A DNA stretch of 64,000 bases from Saposhnikovia divaricata (lineage: Eukaryota > Streptophyta > Magnoliopsida > Apiales > Apiaceae), in contig CM071600.1 in assembly GCA_036435485.1 (NCBI GenBank), positions 118,908,046-118,972,045 of the forward strand, in the 5' to 3' direction. Both the position numbers and the translations under genes were made by a program. The notes under the pieces were generated by a model, which was given only the letters and a program-made list of their open reading frames with translations, was not told where the DNA came from and ran no database searches. Below, piece after piece: positions 21,989-35,034 of this stretch. Numbering within the stretch: the stretch's first letter is position 1; every line of letters starts with the position of its first letter.

Positions 21989-24900
21989 TTAAACTGCTAC
22001 TGCAGAAAAAAAGCATCTCTTTCCAACTGCTTTCAGGTTGGTTACCTCCCAACCGTATCCCTCCGTGTAACATTCGATCTGTCATTGGGGTAATAAATAT
22101 TATGAGATGAAACTGGAAGTAATTAAACTCAATGAATGGATTTTAGAATACAAAAGAGCCTGGAGAGGTTTACATACAGTGTCTGAGATTTCATCCTTTT
22201 TCTTTATACCCCCAATGCCGTATATTTTACCTCCCACCACAACAGCACCAGTGTATGCCCTACTGTTGCTCATAGATTCCCCAGTCATCCATGAATTCAT
22301 GCGGGGATCAAAAATTTCAACAGTTGAGTGTATATTACCTCCATCACACCCTCCCAAAGCATATCTGCAAAGAGATATTTTATTGTAATCTTTTACAAAG
22401 AAATTTCAAATAGAGTTTAGGGAATCATAGCAAAATCTAAAATGAAAACATACACGTAAAAGTTATATAGAATTGTTTGAAGCTAAAAAATATTTGCTGT
22501 CACTCGCATATTTTTTTAGAGAAGAGTATTTGTGAAATATGAAATTAAAGTCTTAGGCAAATCAGCCTCTTGCAATTTGTCAGATTGTAATGAAATAAGT
22601 GAACTTACAGCTTTTCATCAAGGACAACTACTGAATGGCAACTCCTCTTTGTGCTCATATTGCCGACTCCGACCCATGAATGTTCCCGAGGATCAAATCT
22701 TTCAACAGTGCTGTAAGGCAGACATAAATCATCAATCTATTTGTTGGTATGTTTTACGGATTCAGCATAGTACTTGCAGTTAGGGTTGTATGATAAATGA
22801 GAGAGAGGCTAAATTATTTGTTACCAAGATGAATTCCCATAGCTAGCAAAAAATTTATAACCTGTATCCATATGGATTGGCAACTCCTACTTTTATTTAA
22901 CATCTTGTGGTTGACCAATTAATGAAGTTAGAAGTAATTAACTCTTGCAGTCAATAGAAGTGTGTAATTTGGAGTATCTCAAGAAAAGGCTACCAACTTA
23001 AATCCTGCCGCCTACGGTAACAATTCTAAAGAAAGGTATTAATTTGGTACATGCAGTACATACAAGTTATCCATAACCAGCTTATTTAGCTTCGTATTCT
23101 AGTTATTAACTAACACAAATGTTTAACATACACAAATGTTTAACATTATAATACATCACCAATAATGTAAAAAACAAAAATTGTAGCTACAGTGGAAACT
23201 GGTAATCCAATATTATTATAGTCTTGCATGCACAACTTCAACTCAATTCGTTAAGGTTGCGTAGATATCAATAATGATATACAGATACTGGATTAATTTT
23301 GTTGTAGTTGACATCAATTGAAAGAAATAAAAGGGATGAAAAGCGTCAATCTAACCTCAAATACTCCCTTCCATCATATCCACCGGAAACATAGAGTGCA
23401 TTATTCATTGCTGAAGCTGCTGGAGCAAATCTCTGGAGAGACCAAACAACTATTCATCTTATAGCAATCGTAGTCATAATACAATAACCGTTGTGATGAC
23501 ATTTTATTTTCAAGAATAAGATAGACATATATATAGGGCCGAATCAAATAAAAAATTTTCTTACTTGGGAAGGTAAAAACTCGGTGACATTAGTGTAAAC
23601 AACTTTTAAAAACATGTGGTATAAGTTTTGTAAATAACTGGAAATATCGAAAAATTAAGAGTAAAAAAAGTATAACAAAGGTTTAACATACCAGTTCAAC
23701 ACATATAACTTAGATTTTAAAATACTGTATTGAATATGTTTTGAATCTTACTTACATGTGTATTTTATGTGTTTTGACTCCATTTGATCTCATTTAATGT
23801 CAGTGATTCCTCCAGGGTTTTCCATTCCAAATTTAGGGTATAGAATTACGAAGTAATTGGTCACTATGGTATGTTTGACCATAACGTTCTTTTGAAGGTC
23901 CAACTGTTCAGAAACCTAAGGTTGAAGCTTAAGTTTCAGTGACTCAAAGAAAACTTCACCATTTTATTCTATAGCAGAAAGGTCATGTCTCTATGAACTT
24001 CAAAAATGTCACCGCGCCTGATATCAGCATTATGTCGCTCAAATGATCTGGGCCAACAACTTTATCGGATCCAACTGTCCAAAAAAGTTTCTAAGTTTCT
24101 ATTTTAACAAACTTTATGGAACCAGCCCCTCTCTTTATATGCATATGTTACATCAATAAAACAGAAATCAATACTGAAAACAAAATCACCTTAGACTGCA
24201 TTGAGCGTGTTAATATCCACCTTCCAATGTTTGGATCATACATTTCAACTTCCGCAAAACAATCGGCTCCATTTCCACCACCAATTGCAAAAATCTTATT
24301 ACTTAAATATACCCCCGCTAGGCTCCCTTTCTCCTTATTAAGTGATGGTAGACTTACCCACCGGTCACTTCTTAGGTTGTATGACTCAACTACAGCAAAG
24401 TTTCTACCATATTATAACCATGTGGAAAGAGGGATTCTGGAATTACTCAGACAAAACAGATAAAGATTTATGAATAATACCTGTGTCATACCAGATGTCA
24501 CCTCCATCCATACCACCAAATACAAAAAGTTCATTGCCCAACTTTGCTGTTGAGGAATAGGATCGTCGAGTGGTCATTGGGCAAAGAGATGTCATCATAT
24601 CACGGAAAGGACAATAGGAATTTAAATCTGCCAACCATGAAGAACCATCATATCCACCCACAATAAGAATGGTCTTGTACATATCTGAAGTAGTTTTGTC
24701 AAGCCATTCGTACTCTTCCCTCACACGCACATCAGAAGAAAGTTCTCCACATTCCAACATATTACATCTATCTTTCAGTTGCGCTACTTGTGCTTTTGAA
24801 TCAACCTGAAAAAGTTAAGTCAGGATTTATACGAACTAAGTTTACTAAAAAAATGCTGCAGCGATAAAAATTAAAAAGAAAGAATTAGACACCAATCTAA

Positions 24901-27900
24901 TATGTTCAAGCTATATGTTTAGGTCTTAGAGAATTTTTTGAAATTCTAATCATGTCCAGCCATGGATACATGACAGCAACTCAAAGATAATACTATCACA
25001 ATTTTTTATAACTAAAAGTAGATGCTCAGAAAGATCTTTCAACTTCATACTGATTTTCATATATAAATATGAAATCCATGTAACAGGCTGTAGGCATTTT
25101 GCTCCAGAAAGATTGCGTCCACTGTACTATTACATACATGATAACCCAATTTAATTGTATATTATTAGTATATTATTTTAATAAATTAGCATTTTATTTT
25201 CCCTTTTATGCTTTGCTTGTGTGGTTTTATTGATTGTGCAGATATTGAGAATATATTCATGATTTGTTCAAATATTGGAGAATAATGCATTAAAAATTTA
25301 AAACCAAGATAGCAAGACACGTCGTGCGTCAAGATGATCGTGGTGAATCAAGCAAGATATCGTATGGAATGGATTTGCTGAGCAAGCGCTTGGTCACGAA
25401 GATCATTGTAAATAAATTGGAAATATTTGTAATCAATGCTCCATTGTAAATATTTTAGTATAAATTGACCCTCTAGGCTCATAGACTACCTCTTACCTCT
25501 TACCTTTACACATCTCTTGTAGTTTAGTTTAGTATAGTAGTTCATTTCTTCTTCTCTTTCTTGTAGTTTGTATTTAAGAAAGGTCAAGTTCGTCATCACA
25601 TCTGGTATGAGTTCTTTGATTTATATTATTGTTTTGGTGATACTTGGCTAGAGTCCCTATCTAGGGCGGATGTACATGGAATTCATTGGTGTATGTGCTT
25701 AATTGTGTTGTATTTGTTTCATTGATTATCTACAATATCATATCTAATGTGAGCAATTTCATACGAGCCACACAAGTAAGGTTGGGAGTTCGTATAATTA
25801 GGATCCATACGATTTTGATAATTGATTTAGTTGGTAACATTTATACAAAGTTATTTTTTGACTTTTGAATGCAATTTGATTAGGAATTATTGGTTGTCTT
25901 TATTCCAAATGCTTAGGACCTGTGCCTGAGGACGACCTCAGGTACTACTACCTGAGGCTAGGTTATTTTCCCATACAATACACCAGGGTAGTTTTTACAT
26001 GTAAAAACCATCTAACTTCAGGGTTCAGCCTGAGGATGACCTCAGGCCCATTTAACTCTTTAATTGTTTATAAAAATAAATATTTAAGACACCGTGGCTG
26101 ATGAAATCTGTCCTTTATATTTTTATTATTAGTGCTAGTTCAATTTTTTTTGTAAACTAAAGACTTAATTCGCGTTTTCTGTGATTCGACCCGTACTTGC
26201 CTTTGTACTCACGTACACCCGTGCATTTGCGGTTTTATTACTTAAACGGATTTTTTTTCACAACAATACACATGTATGTTATTGTTTCCATGTCATGTCG
26301 GCAATAGGTTCAAATGCCCTGACATGTCCTTTAGCATTTCGAAAAATGTATTCAGTGTGTCACATTTCCCATCAAGTATTGCAGCATGCAAATTAGTCTG
26401 TCTCCACTTTTTAGAATCTTGTAAGCTACAGAGACATGTCCACATCAAAAGTGACTAGCGGTCACAAGAGCTGGTCATGCTTCAAAAATAATAGGGTGAA
26501 GGAGATGGAAGGATTTTAAAAGCTACTCCTAAAGTAGTGCTGCCAGAGATCCCCAATCACCTTAATACAATTGAGTAAAGCCTTACTAGATCAAACTAGC
26601 TATAAAAGGCTATTTTAAGATATATTTAATCAAGCAACTAATGATGTGAACAACACCTTTATAGAAATACACAAAGACATATACATTAATCTCTAGCATA
26701 AAGACAAGAAACAAAAAGTAAAGAAGAGAAGTAAATAAATATAAGAAAAAAAAAATCCAAGTACCTTCCTTCAGTCATGAGTCACCATACTCTACAATTA
26801 CAAATCTATGACTAGAATCATCACTCCCTACATTCCTCAACCTATGTCCTCGAGTTCTTATAATATGTAACTGTGCATGGCCACAAATTAGTTTTCAAGG
26901 CAATCTTTTCATGATAATTCAAGGTTTTACTCTTTAACAAAAGAAGACGATAAAATTCTATATTATATTATTACCATATATGTACATTAATCTGGGAATC
27001 TAAAATATTAAAATTTTAGTGCAATATTCAATTCCCGCAGCGAGGCAGAGATGACTAAGTGACATATGGAATTTTTGAAAACGAGTTCAGAATGAAACAC
27101 AAGAAACTAAAGAAAATAAATTCAAAATTAATAGCAAGAAAAAATATGGATGCATGAGTAGGCAACATCTGACTAAAAAATAGAATAAGATTGGTTTAGA
27201 GAAAGTACCAGCTCTTTCTCCAGACGATTGAGTTTCATGCTTTGTTTTAATTGATATCTCTTCAATCCATCAATTTCTTGCATCAACTTCAAGAAGATGG
27301 CACAAGTGTTTTATTAGGTGTGAAAGAAAAGGACATGTAATAATTTTTGCCCTGAATCTGTATAAACAAAAGTGGTCGCATCATTTACCTTAACTACCAC
27401 AGACTGAATGTCTGAAGAGCTTGTTGCTCCATTTATATCTACCATTGGATAGCATGCAATCTCTATTTGTACCCCAGCTGAAAAAGAAGAATGAAAAGCA
27501 TCTTTTTCATGATTTTCTTCTGGATTCATCTCGTTTATTACAGCACTGCAATCAGAATCAGAAGGCTGAGTTTCATCGCCATCTAAATTCAAAAGCCTGA
27601 GCCCTGCTACCATACTGGCTTCTTCTGAATGTTGGGCGTTCAAGTCTGAAGTGATGAGATTAAAACATCTATCTTCATGTCTTGCTTCGCCAACAAGTGT
27701 TTTATCAGTAAAACTGGTAAGCTCTGTCAAAGCAGAACAGCTGTCCCTATCAGAATCACAGTTTGCCAGCTCATCAAAACATTGGCTGGCATCTAAAGCT
27801 ACCCCTTGTCTATCCCAATGTGTCTCCCAGTTATCAACTTTTTTAGAACCCTGGCTACTGTCTAACACATTTCCTTCACTTTCACTGCTAACTCTCTTCG

Positions 27901-29023
27901 AACAAGGCCTACATGAAGGCTCAAACTCTGTATTAGACTTGTCCACAGAACGACAAGAGTTCAAAGCTTCAGTCCAAAAGATTTCATCTTTCTCCAAACC
28001 ATCACAATCAGATGAACTTTTGAATAATGAACTTAATGTTTTTGGCGGAAGGTGAGTGCCTGCATCATCTTTTTCTTTTTGTATACCATTATATCCGGAT
28101 GAACTTTTGAACAATGAGGTCCAAGTTTTCGGCGGGATGGAAGTGCGTGCATCATTAACAACCCCCTTGTCACTCAACAGACATGATTCTCTCTCATGTC
28201 TTACATCGAAAGCAGGTGATGGATTGAAGAAAGTGTTCCACTTTAATGTATTCTTTGAGGTACAAGCATCCGCATCATAAGGCAAGGAAGTAAACAATGA
28301 AAGTAAATTACTGGTTTGAGTCCGATCTAGTTCAAAATAGAAATGGCTTCTTTCATAGTAGTTACTTAAAATTATTGGTTTGAACTGATCCTCAGTCAAT
28401 GTGCAGCACCGCTTCTTGATACGGACTTTAACCTTAAACACGGATTATGCAAAAAAAAAATTAGCGCCATAACACTAAGATCGTCTGCCTCATGACACCA
28501 AGATTTAAGAAGGCATAAAGAGCTATTTCAGTTTCACATGAACTGATACATTAAACTCAAACATGTATTGTGGTAATGTCCAATACCTGTGCAGGGTATG
28601 GCGAGAACTCTGCACCATCATCAGTCCACCCATGAGGATTGATGTTCATTTGTCCAGGGCTAGTAGCTTCAAATACACCATGAAGCGTTCTATCACTATA
28701 GTTAAATAGGAAGAGTACCAGTCCAGGTGTGATGTTCTTTACATACGCAAAATGAGAAGCCGGTAAGCCTGCCAAGGATTTATAAGAAATTCTTAGATCT
28801 TTAGTGAGCATTCTTAAAGTAGAACTTAATTCTTACAAGGGGGATGAAAAGGGGCAGGGTGCTTTAACGTACCAAATAACTCTTTGAAATAGCATTCTTT
28901 TATTGTGTGACTCTTGCACCCAAAAACAACTGCACCTAGGTTACTCTTTGTCAGGTTTCTAGCAGGAGCACTGCAATTAGCTTTCACAAATGGTTGAAGC
29001 TTCCCTATTGAAGGAAATTCCAT
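21989..29023 (-). CDS. DCD domain-kelch repeat protein, ten coding exons
   Basis: Coding exons on the minus strand are 29023-28873, 28768-28587, 28432-27389, 27286-27209, 24805-24481, 24389-24190, 23432-23356, 22710-22609, 22364-22178 and 22078-21989. All use GT-AG and join in frame to 811 residues. Residues about 27-155 form a DCD (development and cell death) domain, starting LGAVVFGCKSHTIKECYFKE and including NYSDRTLHGVFEA. Residues 160-455 are a polar, Ser-rich linker in one large exon. Residues 456-500 are a coiled coil. From about 530 to the end are six kelch blades with GG doublets (VGGYDG, FGGMDG, IGGGNG, SGGYDG, LGGCDG, IGG). DCD proteins, such as plant N-rich proteins, act in stress and cell-death responses; kelch propellers bind partner proteins. 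Arabidopsis relatives carry the label 'influenza virus NS1A-binding protein-like', which says little about function. The gene looks intact. Confidence 0.9.
24806..27208 (-). other. 2.4-kb intron 4 of the DCD-kelch gene with a probable old LTR insertion
   Basis: Most introns of this gene are far shorter. Around 25139-25605 the sequence resembles a decayed LTR: TATA-like AGTATAAATTG near 25457, a CATCACA end, then TGGTATGAG, which looks like a damaged TGGTATCAG primer site. Between 25920 and 26050 CCTGAGG and CCTCAGG recur as inverted pairs. I cannot find matching ends, so the TE is not delimited. Confidence 0.35.
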
Positions 29024-30797
29024 GTTTTTCTTCCCTCCTAGTATTCTATCTACAGATAAAAAGCATTAATTACAAGTCCAAAAAATAAATTAGCGGTTAA
29101 AGATAAACAAACCTCCGGTACTCTTCCGAAAGAACATAAGATTTCATGCTTCAAAGAGTGTAAAACCTTTCATAGCTGACATGCATGTTTAGAGTTCTAC
29201 AGAAATGCATAAATATTACATGTATTTTGGCCAAAGAAAAGGAACATAATAGTAAGACCAGCCCAGCATGGAAACATCATGCCACTCTGATTTAACATAA
29301 GCCTCGATTCTACCATTAAGTGAACCATATAAAATCGTAATATGACGGGAATTTAGGTGGGCTAAAAAATCTAAATACTTTTGGGTCTGTTTTGGTTATA
29401 ACTTTTGTATTCAAGATCTTACCCAGATTTTTGTTGAATGGCATCACGAATATTAATTATAATGGCTACTCTAACTGGAGGTGATACACTTAGGATTCAG
29501 AATTTGACCGCAGTTGTGAGAATAATTGTTTGAAAAAGGGTTGAACAATATCATTTGTGAAAATTGATACTGCTAGGGCCAACATCAATAGACTACACAA
29601 GGAAAATATGGCCAAATACCACTTTTTCCTTTGTAGTCGGCAAAGGAAATACTACAGCACAATAGGGCCTAAACAGATTGGCCCTAAACAGCACAATAGG
29701 AGAGAAGAGCTTGAAATACTACACTAGACGAAGAGGACCCAAAATACAGCATTAAATATGCAGAGGTTAAATTAGTAGGCCTATTGCGTGGGGTAATATG
29801 CAATGCAACAATGCATATCAGCTGACACATATATTCAATGCGCATTACAGTCCATGCTGGTTCCTAATCAATCAATAACTCCAGTGGCCTATTACGACTT
29901 ACCTAGATGCATGATCTAACTATCAATTCCCAGTAATGTGCGGACCCCTAATTTTTTACAGAACATGTGTACCACTCTAGTTTTGGAAAGAAGGCCTTCT
30001 GCATTAAAAATTGGCATTTCGGGTAAACACCCTTCCCAGAAGGAGGATCAGTGTGCAGTTAATCCAATCTAAACTGCAATGTCTTTACCGTTTGTTTAAG
30101 CAATAGTATTTCGGAGTCGATAACAAAGTGGAAAACGAATAATAGGCATTGCAGACCTTGGATACAAAAAATAGAGTAAAAGCTATGATGCAGCCATATC
30201 AAAACAATGGTACCTTTGAAGACCAGACAATCTGCAATTACTTATTACTTAATCATAGAAATGCAAAACATAGAAAATATGCTTACTTTCATAAAACTGA
30301 ACAAAGAAATACAAAACTACAGTAATTAAACTGTCACTAGAATAGCCAAGTAATGAAGATACATAAACGAAAAGATAACCGGAAAAAAATATTTTATCCT
30401 AAAAATGATAAAGTAGGATGCAGTAAGGCTTAAATCAAGCAAACAAGTAAAAAACATCATCTTTTATGCAAAAAGATGATTGAGTCACAAAAATAAACTA
30501 AACACACAGTAGAAAATAACTTCATCAAAAGATCCTTTTTTCAAGAGAAGCTTTTTTCAAGAAACAAATTAAAACACTGGACTTACAATTACAGAACAAT
30601 CTTAATATCCACCTCAAGGTTAAAATATATTTTTCAAACCCTTTTTAAGGAAGACTCAGCTTAAACCCTCAATACTCATCATAAAAGGTCAAAAGCTAGA
30701 ATAAAATAAGCTAAAATACATTATGCACACATTTAAACATATAAATTTATGAGTGGTACAGTTTGTAAAAACATAAAATAATATTTTACTGTGTTAC

Positions 30798-30905
30798 CTT
30801 GTTAAGGTGATATTATAGTGATTCCGATGACCGTACAGTCGGCGGTAATGAAATGGAAGGTGAACGTTTGGTATTCCAGAGAGAGAGACTTCAGAAAAAG
30901 GTGGT
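30798..30905 (-). other. Probable 5' untranslated exon of the DCD-kelch gene
   Basis: A CTCTCTCTCTGG-rich leader on the minus strand leads to a good donor, AACAAG/GTAACA, at 30798. A 5' UTR intron of about 1.75 kb would then run to an acceptor just upstream of the ATG at 29023. The upstream end of the exon is a guess. Confidence 0.45.
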
Positions 30906-31076
30906 ATTTTTGCAGAGGGGGTTTATGATCATTGATGTACGCAACAAACGTATGTATAATTTTGTCTATAAATTTTTTAAAATTGCCGGATTCTTACAAA
31001 ACGACATAGATGCTTAAAATGTCATTAATAACCTTTTTTATTTGTCCAAAAATAGTAGTATTACTATTGAAAAAAA

Positions 31077-31846
31077 ATGCCCTAAATACTCATTTTTTGG
31101 GAACCAACTTACTAAAATATCCACATTTCAAAACAACTATCGAAATATCCACAGGATACGCCGTTCGATGTGGCGTATCCGCAGGTACTGTTCATCGCCA
31201 GAAAAATAGCAACTCGTCAGAAACACAACACATCAACTGGCCGGCGACTTCGATGGAATTTGGAGAACCCTGAGTCTGTCAACCTTTCATCGTCTAACAC
31301 CCTCCAAATCATCACCACAGGACAGGCAACTCGTCTCCTTCCTCTTCCCCGTGACCGTTTATGTGCTACGGCCCCGCAGGGGCATGAACGACCTTGCCGG
31401 ATTATCGAATCGGAAAAAAATGGTTGAATTGGGGATTTGAAATCCGGCAAATTAAACGCAATAAAATTGGTGTAGGTGTGTAGAGAATCGAATTACGATT
31501 CTTTTGGTATATATAATGTAATGGGAAAGGTTGTGGTATAGATGAATGAAGTGAAACAAAAAAATAAGCCAGAATCGCCATTTTTGGGGAGCTCTGAAGA
31601 CGACGGGATGACGTCAGATACGCGATCTGAAAATGCATATCTCCTTATACGCATTTTTCAAAGGCGTATCCGGTGGCATTTTCGCTGATGTTAGAGGCGT
31701 AATCTTGTGATACGCCGTTTGTGTAGGCGTATTAGAGGATGCGCCAGTCCCAATAGCGTATCTTCTGGGCATTTTGGGCGGCATTTCACATTCGTGGGTA
31801 TTTTGGTTAGAGATGATTAAAAAGTGGGTATTTAGGGCACTCACCC
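31077..31846. mobile_element. Foldback/MULE-like element with GGCGTATC motifs
   Basis: The left end, TGCCCTAAATACTCATTTTT, is mirrored at the right (TGCCCTAAATACCCACTTTT in reverse complement). Imperfect similarity extends for about 50 bp. Inside, GATACGCC and GGCGTATC recur in both orientations (near 31155, 31618, 31662, 31711 and 31757). No transposase is present and the TSD is uncertain (TTATTTGT occurs just outside both ends but leaves unequal arms). It lies about 170 bp upstream of the presumed DCD-kelch 5' exon. Confidence 0.6.
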
Positions 31847-32138
31847 TCTTATTTGTGTTTTGCATTCCCCAAAATACATTTTGTACTAAAAATTTTAAGA
31901 GATTGCATTTTATAAATTTTACTTTTTCACCTTTTCGAAGATTTTCTATTAAATTTTATCGTCGCCCATTAATCAAAGTGAGGGTATTTGAGTCATTAAT
32001 TATTAATAGAAGTTTTTTTAAAAAATAAAGAAACGCAATTTTAAAGTTGAATTTTTTTAAAAAAATGCTTAAAATAAATGAAATTTGAATTTATAATATC
32101 TTTTTAAGAAACTTTGAAAATGTTAAAAATTATAGTTA

Positions 32139-32300
32139 CTCCCTCCGTCCCACCCATTTCTTTACATTTACTATTTTGAGCCGTCCCATCCATTTCTTTA
32201 CATTCCAAAAATAGTAACCTTTTAATAATATAAAACACTATTATACCCACTAACTTCCTCCACTTTACCCATTTTTCATCACTTTTCATTACTTTACCTA

Positions 32301-32351
<51 letters not shown>

Positions 32352-32394
32352 CGTGCCCACTAAGAATGTAAAGATCCTGGTGGGACGGAGGGAG
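32139..32394. mobile_element. Stowaway-type MITE with (TA)n
   Basis: CTCCCTCCGTCCCACC at the left is mirrored by GGTGGGACGGAGGGAG at the right, with TA duplications outside (32137-32138 and 32395-32396). An internal (TA)n microsatellite occupies about 32302-32346. Confidence 0.92.
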
Positions 32395-32742
32395 TATATT
32401 TTAAACAAAATTTTACAAGAATTTAGTTATGTAATTTTTTTTAAAAAAAATTGAATTAAAAATTATATTTTCAGAAATCTATTAAATTATAGATAAAATT
32501 TTGGTAAATCTAAAAATTATAATGGTAACTGAAAAAAATTTAATTTCAAAAATTATTATTGATTATAATGATCAAATACTCTCATTTTGACTATCGGTTA
32601 AAGTTAACGTTAAGAGGATGCGAATTTTTGAGTGCAAATGAATTTGTGCCTACATAGGGTGATGGCCCTAAATATCTCAAATTAAAGATTAAGTGCCTTA
32701 AATATTCCATTGCAGAAATATGGTCCTAAATGCACCCTCAAT

Positions 32743-34076
32743 TAGAGATGTTCAAAAAGCCTGAAGCCCGAAGCCCGGCCCGATCCGGCCCGAAAAAAAG
32801 CCCGAAAAGCCCGGCCCGGTTCGGCCCGGCCCGGAGGCCTAAAACGGGCCCTCTATTTTTCACGAAGCCCGGCCCGGCCCGAAGCCCGAAAAGCCCGGTT
32901 AAAAGCCCGGGCTTTTAAAAAGCCCGGATAAAGCCCGGGTTTTTAAAAATCCCGGATAAAGCCCGGTCCGAAGCCCGGATAAAGCCCGGATAAAGCCTTG
33001 ATAAAGCCCGGATAAAGCCCGGATAAAATTTTTATTTTATTAATTTAACTTATAATCTTCAACCAAATTAATTTTTTATTTTTTGAAACTTTGGGAATAT
33101 CATTTAATTAGATATATCTTGACATCCGTACGGTTGGATCGTCGAGAAATATTTTTAAAAATATAGAAACATAATCTGGGATGAAGCACTAGTTAGGAGT
33201 ACTGGACAATATAGTAATGTTCTATTAAGATCTCCAACCAAATTAATTTTTTATTTTTTGAAAATTTGGTTATATCATTTAATTAGATATATCTTATCAT
33301 CCATACGGTTGGATCGTCGAGAAATATTTTTAAAAATATAGAAACAATAATCTGGGATGAAACACTAGTTAGGAGTACTAGACAATATAGTAGTGTTCTA
33401 TTAAGATCTTCAACCAAATTAATTTTTTATTTTTTGAAAATTTGGGAATATCATTTAATTAAATATATCTTGACATCCGTACGGTTGGATCGTCGAGAAA
33501 TATTTTTAAAAATATAGAAACAATAATCTGGGATGAAGCACTAGTTAGGAGTACTAGACAATATAGTAATGTTCTATTAAGATCTCCAACCAAATTAATT
33601 TTTTATTTTTTGAAAATTTGGTTATATCATTTAATTAGATATATTTTATCATCTGTACGGTTGGAACGTCGAGAAATATTTTTAAAAATATAGAAACAAT
33701 AATCTGGGATGAAGCACTAGTTACGAGTACTAGACAATATAGTAATGTTCTATTAAGATCTCCAACCAAATTAATTTTTTATTTTTTGAAAATTTGGTTA
33801 TATCATTTAATTAGATATATCTTATCATCCGTACGGTTGGATCATCGAGAAATATTTGTAAAAATATAGAAATTACATATATATAATTTTTTTAAAAAAA
33901 GCCCGAAAAAAGCCCGGCCCGGCCCGGCCCGAAGGCCTAAAACGGGCCTCATATTTTAGAGAAAGCCCGGCCCGGCCCGGCCCGATTTTTGAAAAAGCCC
34001 GGCCCGGTTGTTAAAAAGCCCGGGCTTTTTAAAGCCCGGATAAAGCCCGGCCCGAAGGGCTTTTTGTGCATCTGTA
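32743..34076. mobile_element. hAT-like non-autonomous transposon (hAT-2), GCCCGG-rich
   Basis: The 8-bp TSD CCCTCAAT is perfect (32735-32742 and 34077-34084). The ends TAGAGATGTTCAAAAAGCC and TACAGATGCACAAAAAGCC (reverse complement) form a 19-bp inverted repeat with few mismatches. The left arm (32765-33030) and right arm (33898-34060) are almost wholly GCCCGG, GCCCGAA and GGATAAAGCCC units. The AT-rich centre is a 176-bp tandem array. No transposase is encoded. The open frame at 32730-32918 is a translation of the repeats. Confidence 0.85.
33057..33882. repeat. 176-bp tandem array inside hAT-2, about 4.7 copies
   Basis: Units begin CAACCAAATTAATTTTT at about 33060, 33235, 33411, 33587 and 33763, that is 175-176 bp apart, and the last is partial. 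Each unit holds CCGTACGG and AGGAGTACT. The size is in the range of plant satellite monomers. Confidence 0.9.
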
Positions 34077-34084
34077 CCCTCAAT

Positions 34085-34404
34085 ACTGTAGATCGTGTTA
34101 CGTAACATACTCATACGCTAGATCAGATTACGTGTCAGAGTTATACGCTAACCAAACTAACGCATCTTTCATCCGCGTCATATCAGATGCCGTGTTTTAC
34201 AGTGATGCGACATTAGAAAGTACACATCAAGAGGACACGTAAGCGGCAATGACGGATCCCTTCCACTTGGGCTTTAGATTTTTGTTTGATCCGACCCACA
34301 TGCTTCAGGACTAGCCCATAAAATGAAATGACTAGAGTGACAACATTTTAGTTACTCCGTATATGATATATCTATATGTATAGCGATTTGAACACACTTT
34401 CTTT
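34085..34404. other. Short intergenic spacer between hAT-like elements
   Basis: No gene is seen. TACGCTA and similar motifs (34110-34160) recall the GCGTATC motif of the foldback element at 31077 and of 35670-35690. These may be parts of one older element split by hAT-2, but I cannot show its ends. Confidence 0.3.
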
Positions 34405-34412
34405 CTCACCAT

Positions 34413-34578
34413 TAGGGCTGGCAATTTTGGACCCGAGACACGAACCTGACACGAACCCAACCCGCATGGGTCAGTTTCGGGTTTATATTTTTCGGGTTCG
34501 AATTGACCCTAACTTGACCCGAAAAAATCGGGTTGGGTACGGATAACCCGAAACTGACCCGAATACATATATATATTA

Positions 34579-34610
<32 letters not shown>

Positions 34611-34923
34611 TTTTAAATTTTTAAAAAATTAAATTTTCGGTTTTAATATATATATATATATTTATATTATTTTTTAATATATATTATTTTGAATATATAT
34701 ATATATATATTTATATATTTATATTATTTTTAATATATATTATTTTAAATTTTAAAAAAAATAAATTTTCGGGTCGGGTTACCCGAAACCCATTCGTGTC
34801 GGGTTCGGGTTGAGTACCTGGACCCATTAAATTTTCGGTTCGGATTCGGGTTGGGTCAAATTTTTGACCCGAGTCTGCTAACCCGACACGAACCCGACCT
34901 GAAACCCGAAATTGACAGCCCTA
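34413..34923. mobile_element. hAT-like non-autonomous transposon (hAT-3), ACCCGA-rich
   Basis: The 8-bp TSD CTCACCAT is perfect (34405-34412 and 34924-34931). The ends TAGGGCTGGCAATTT and TAGGGCTGTCAATTT (reverse complement) match at 14 of 15 bases. Both arms are filled with GACCCGAA, ACCCGACAC and TCGGGTT; the centre is (AT)-rich. It is 511 bp with no coding capacity. Confidence 0.9.
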
Positions 34924-35034
34924 CTCACCATTATACAACACCTGGTCAAGCTTTTTAACAGGCATAAAAAGCAACTAAGGTCTTTAATGACCACAAGTGC
35001 ATGCATTAAATTACTAAGATTAGGTGGGCAGTTA

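Noticed and set aside
27651..28280. Plus-strand frames of 134 and 74 codons
   Set aside because: They are antisense to the large linker exon of the DCD-kelch gene.
32730..32918. Pro/Arg/Ser-rich 62-codon frame
   Set aside because: It is a translation of GCCCGG repeats in the arm of hAT-2.
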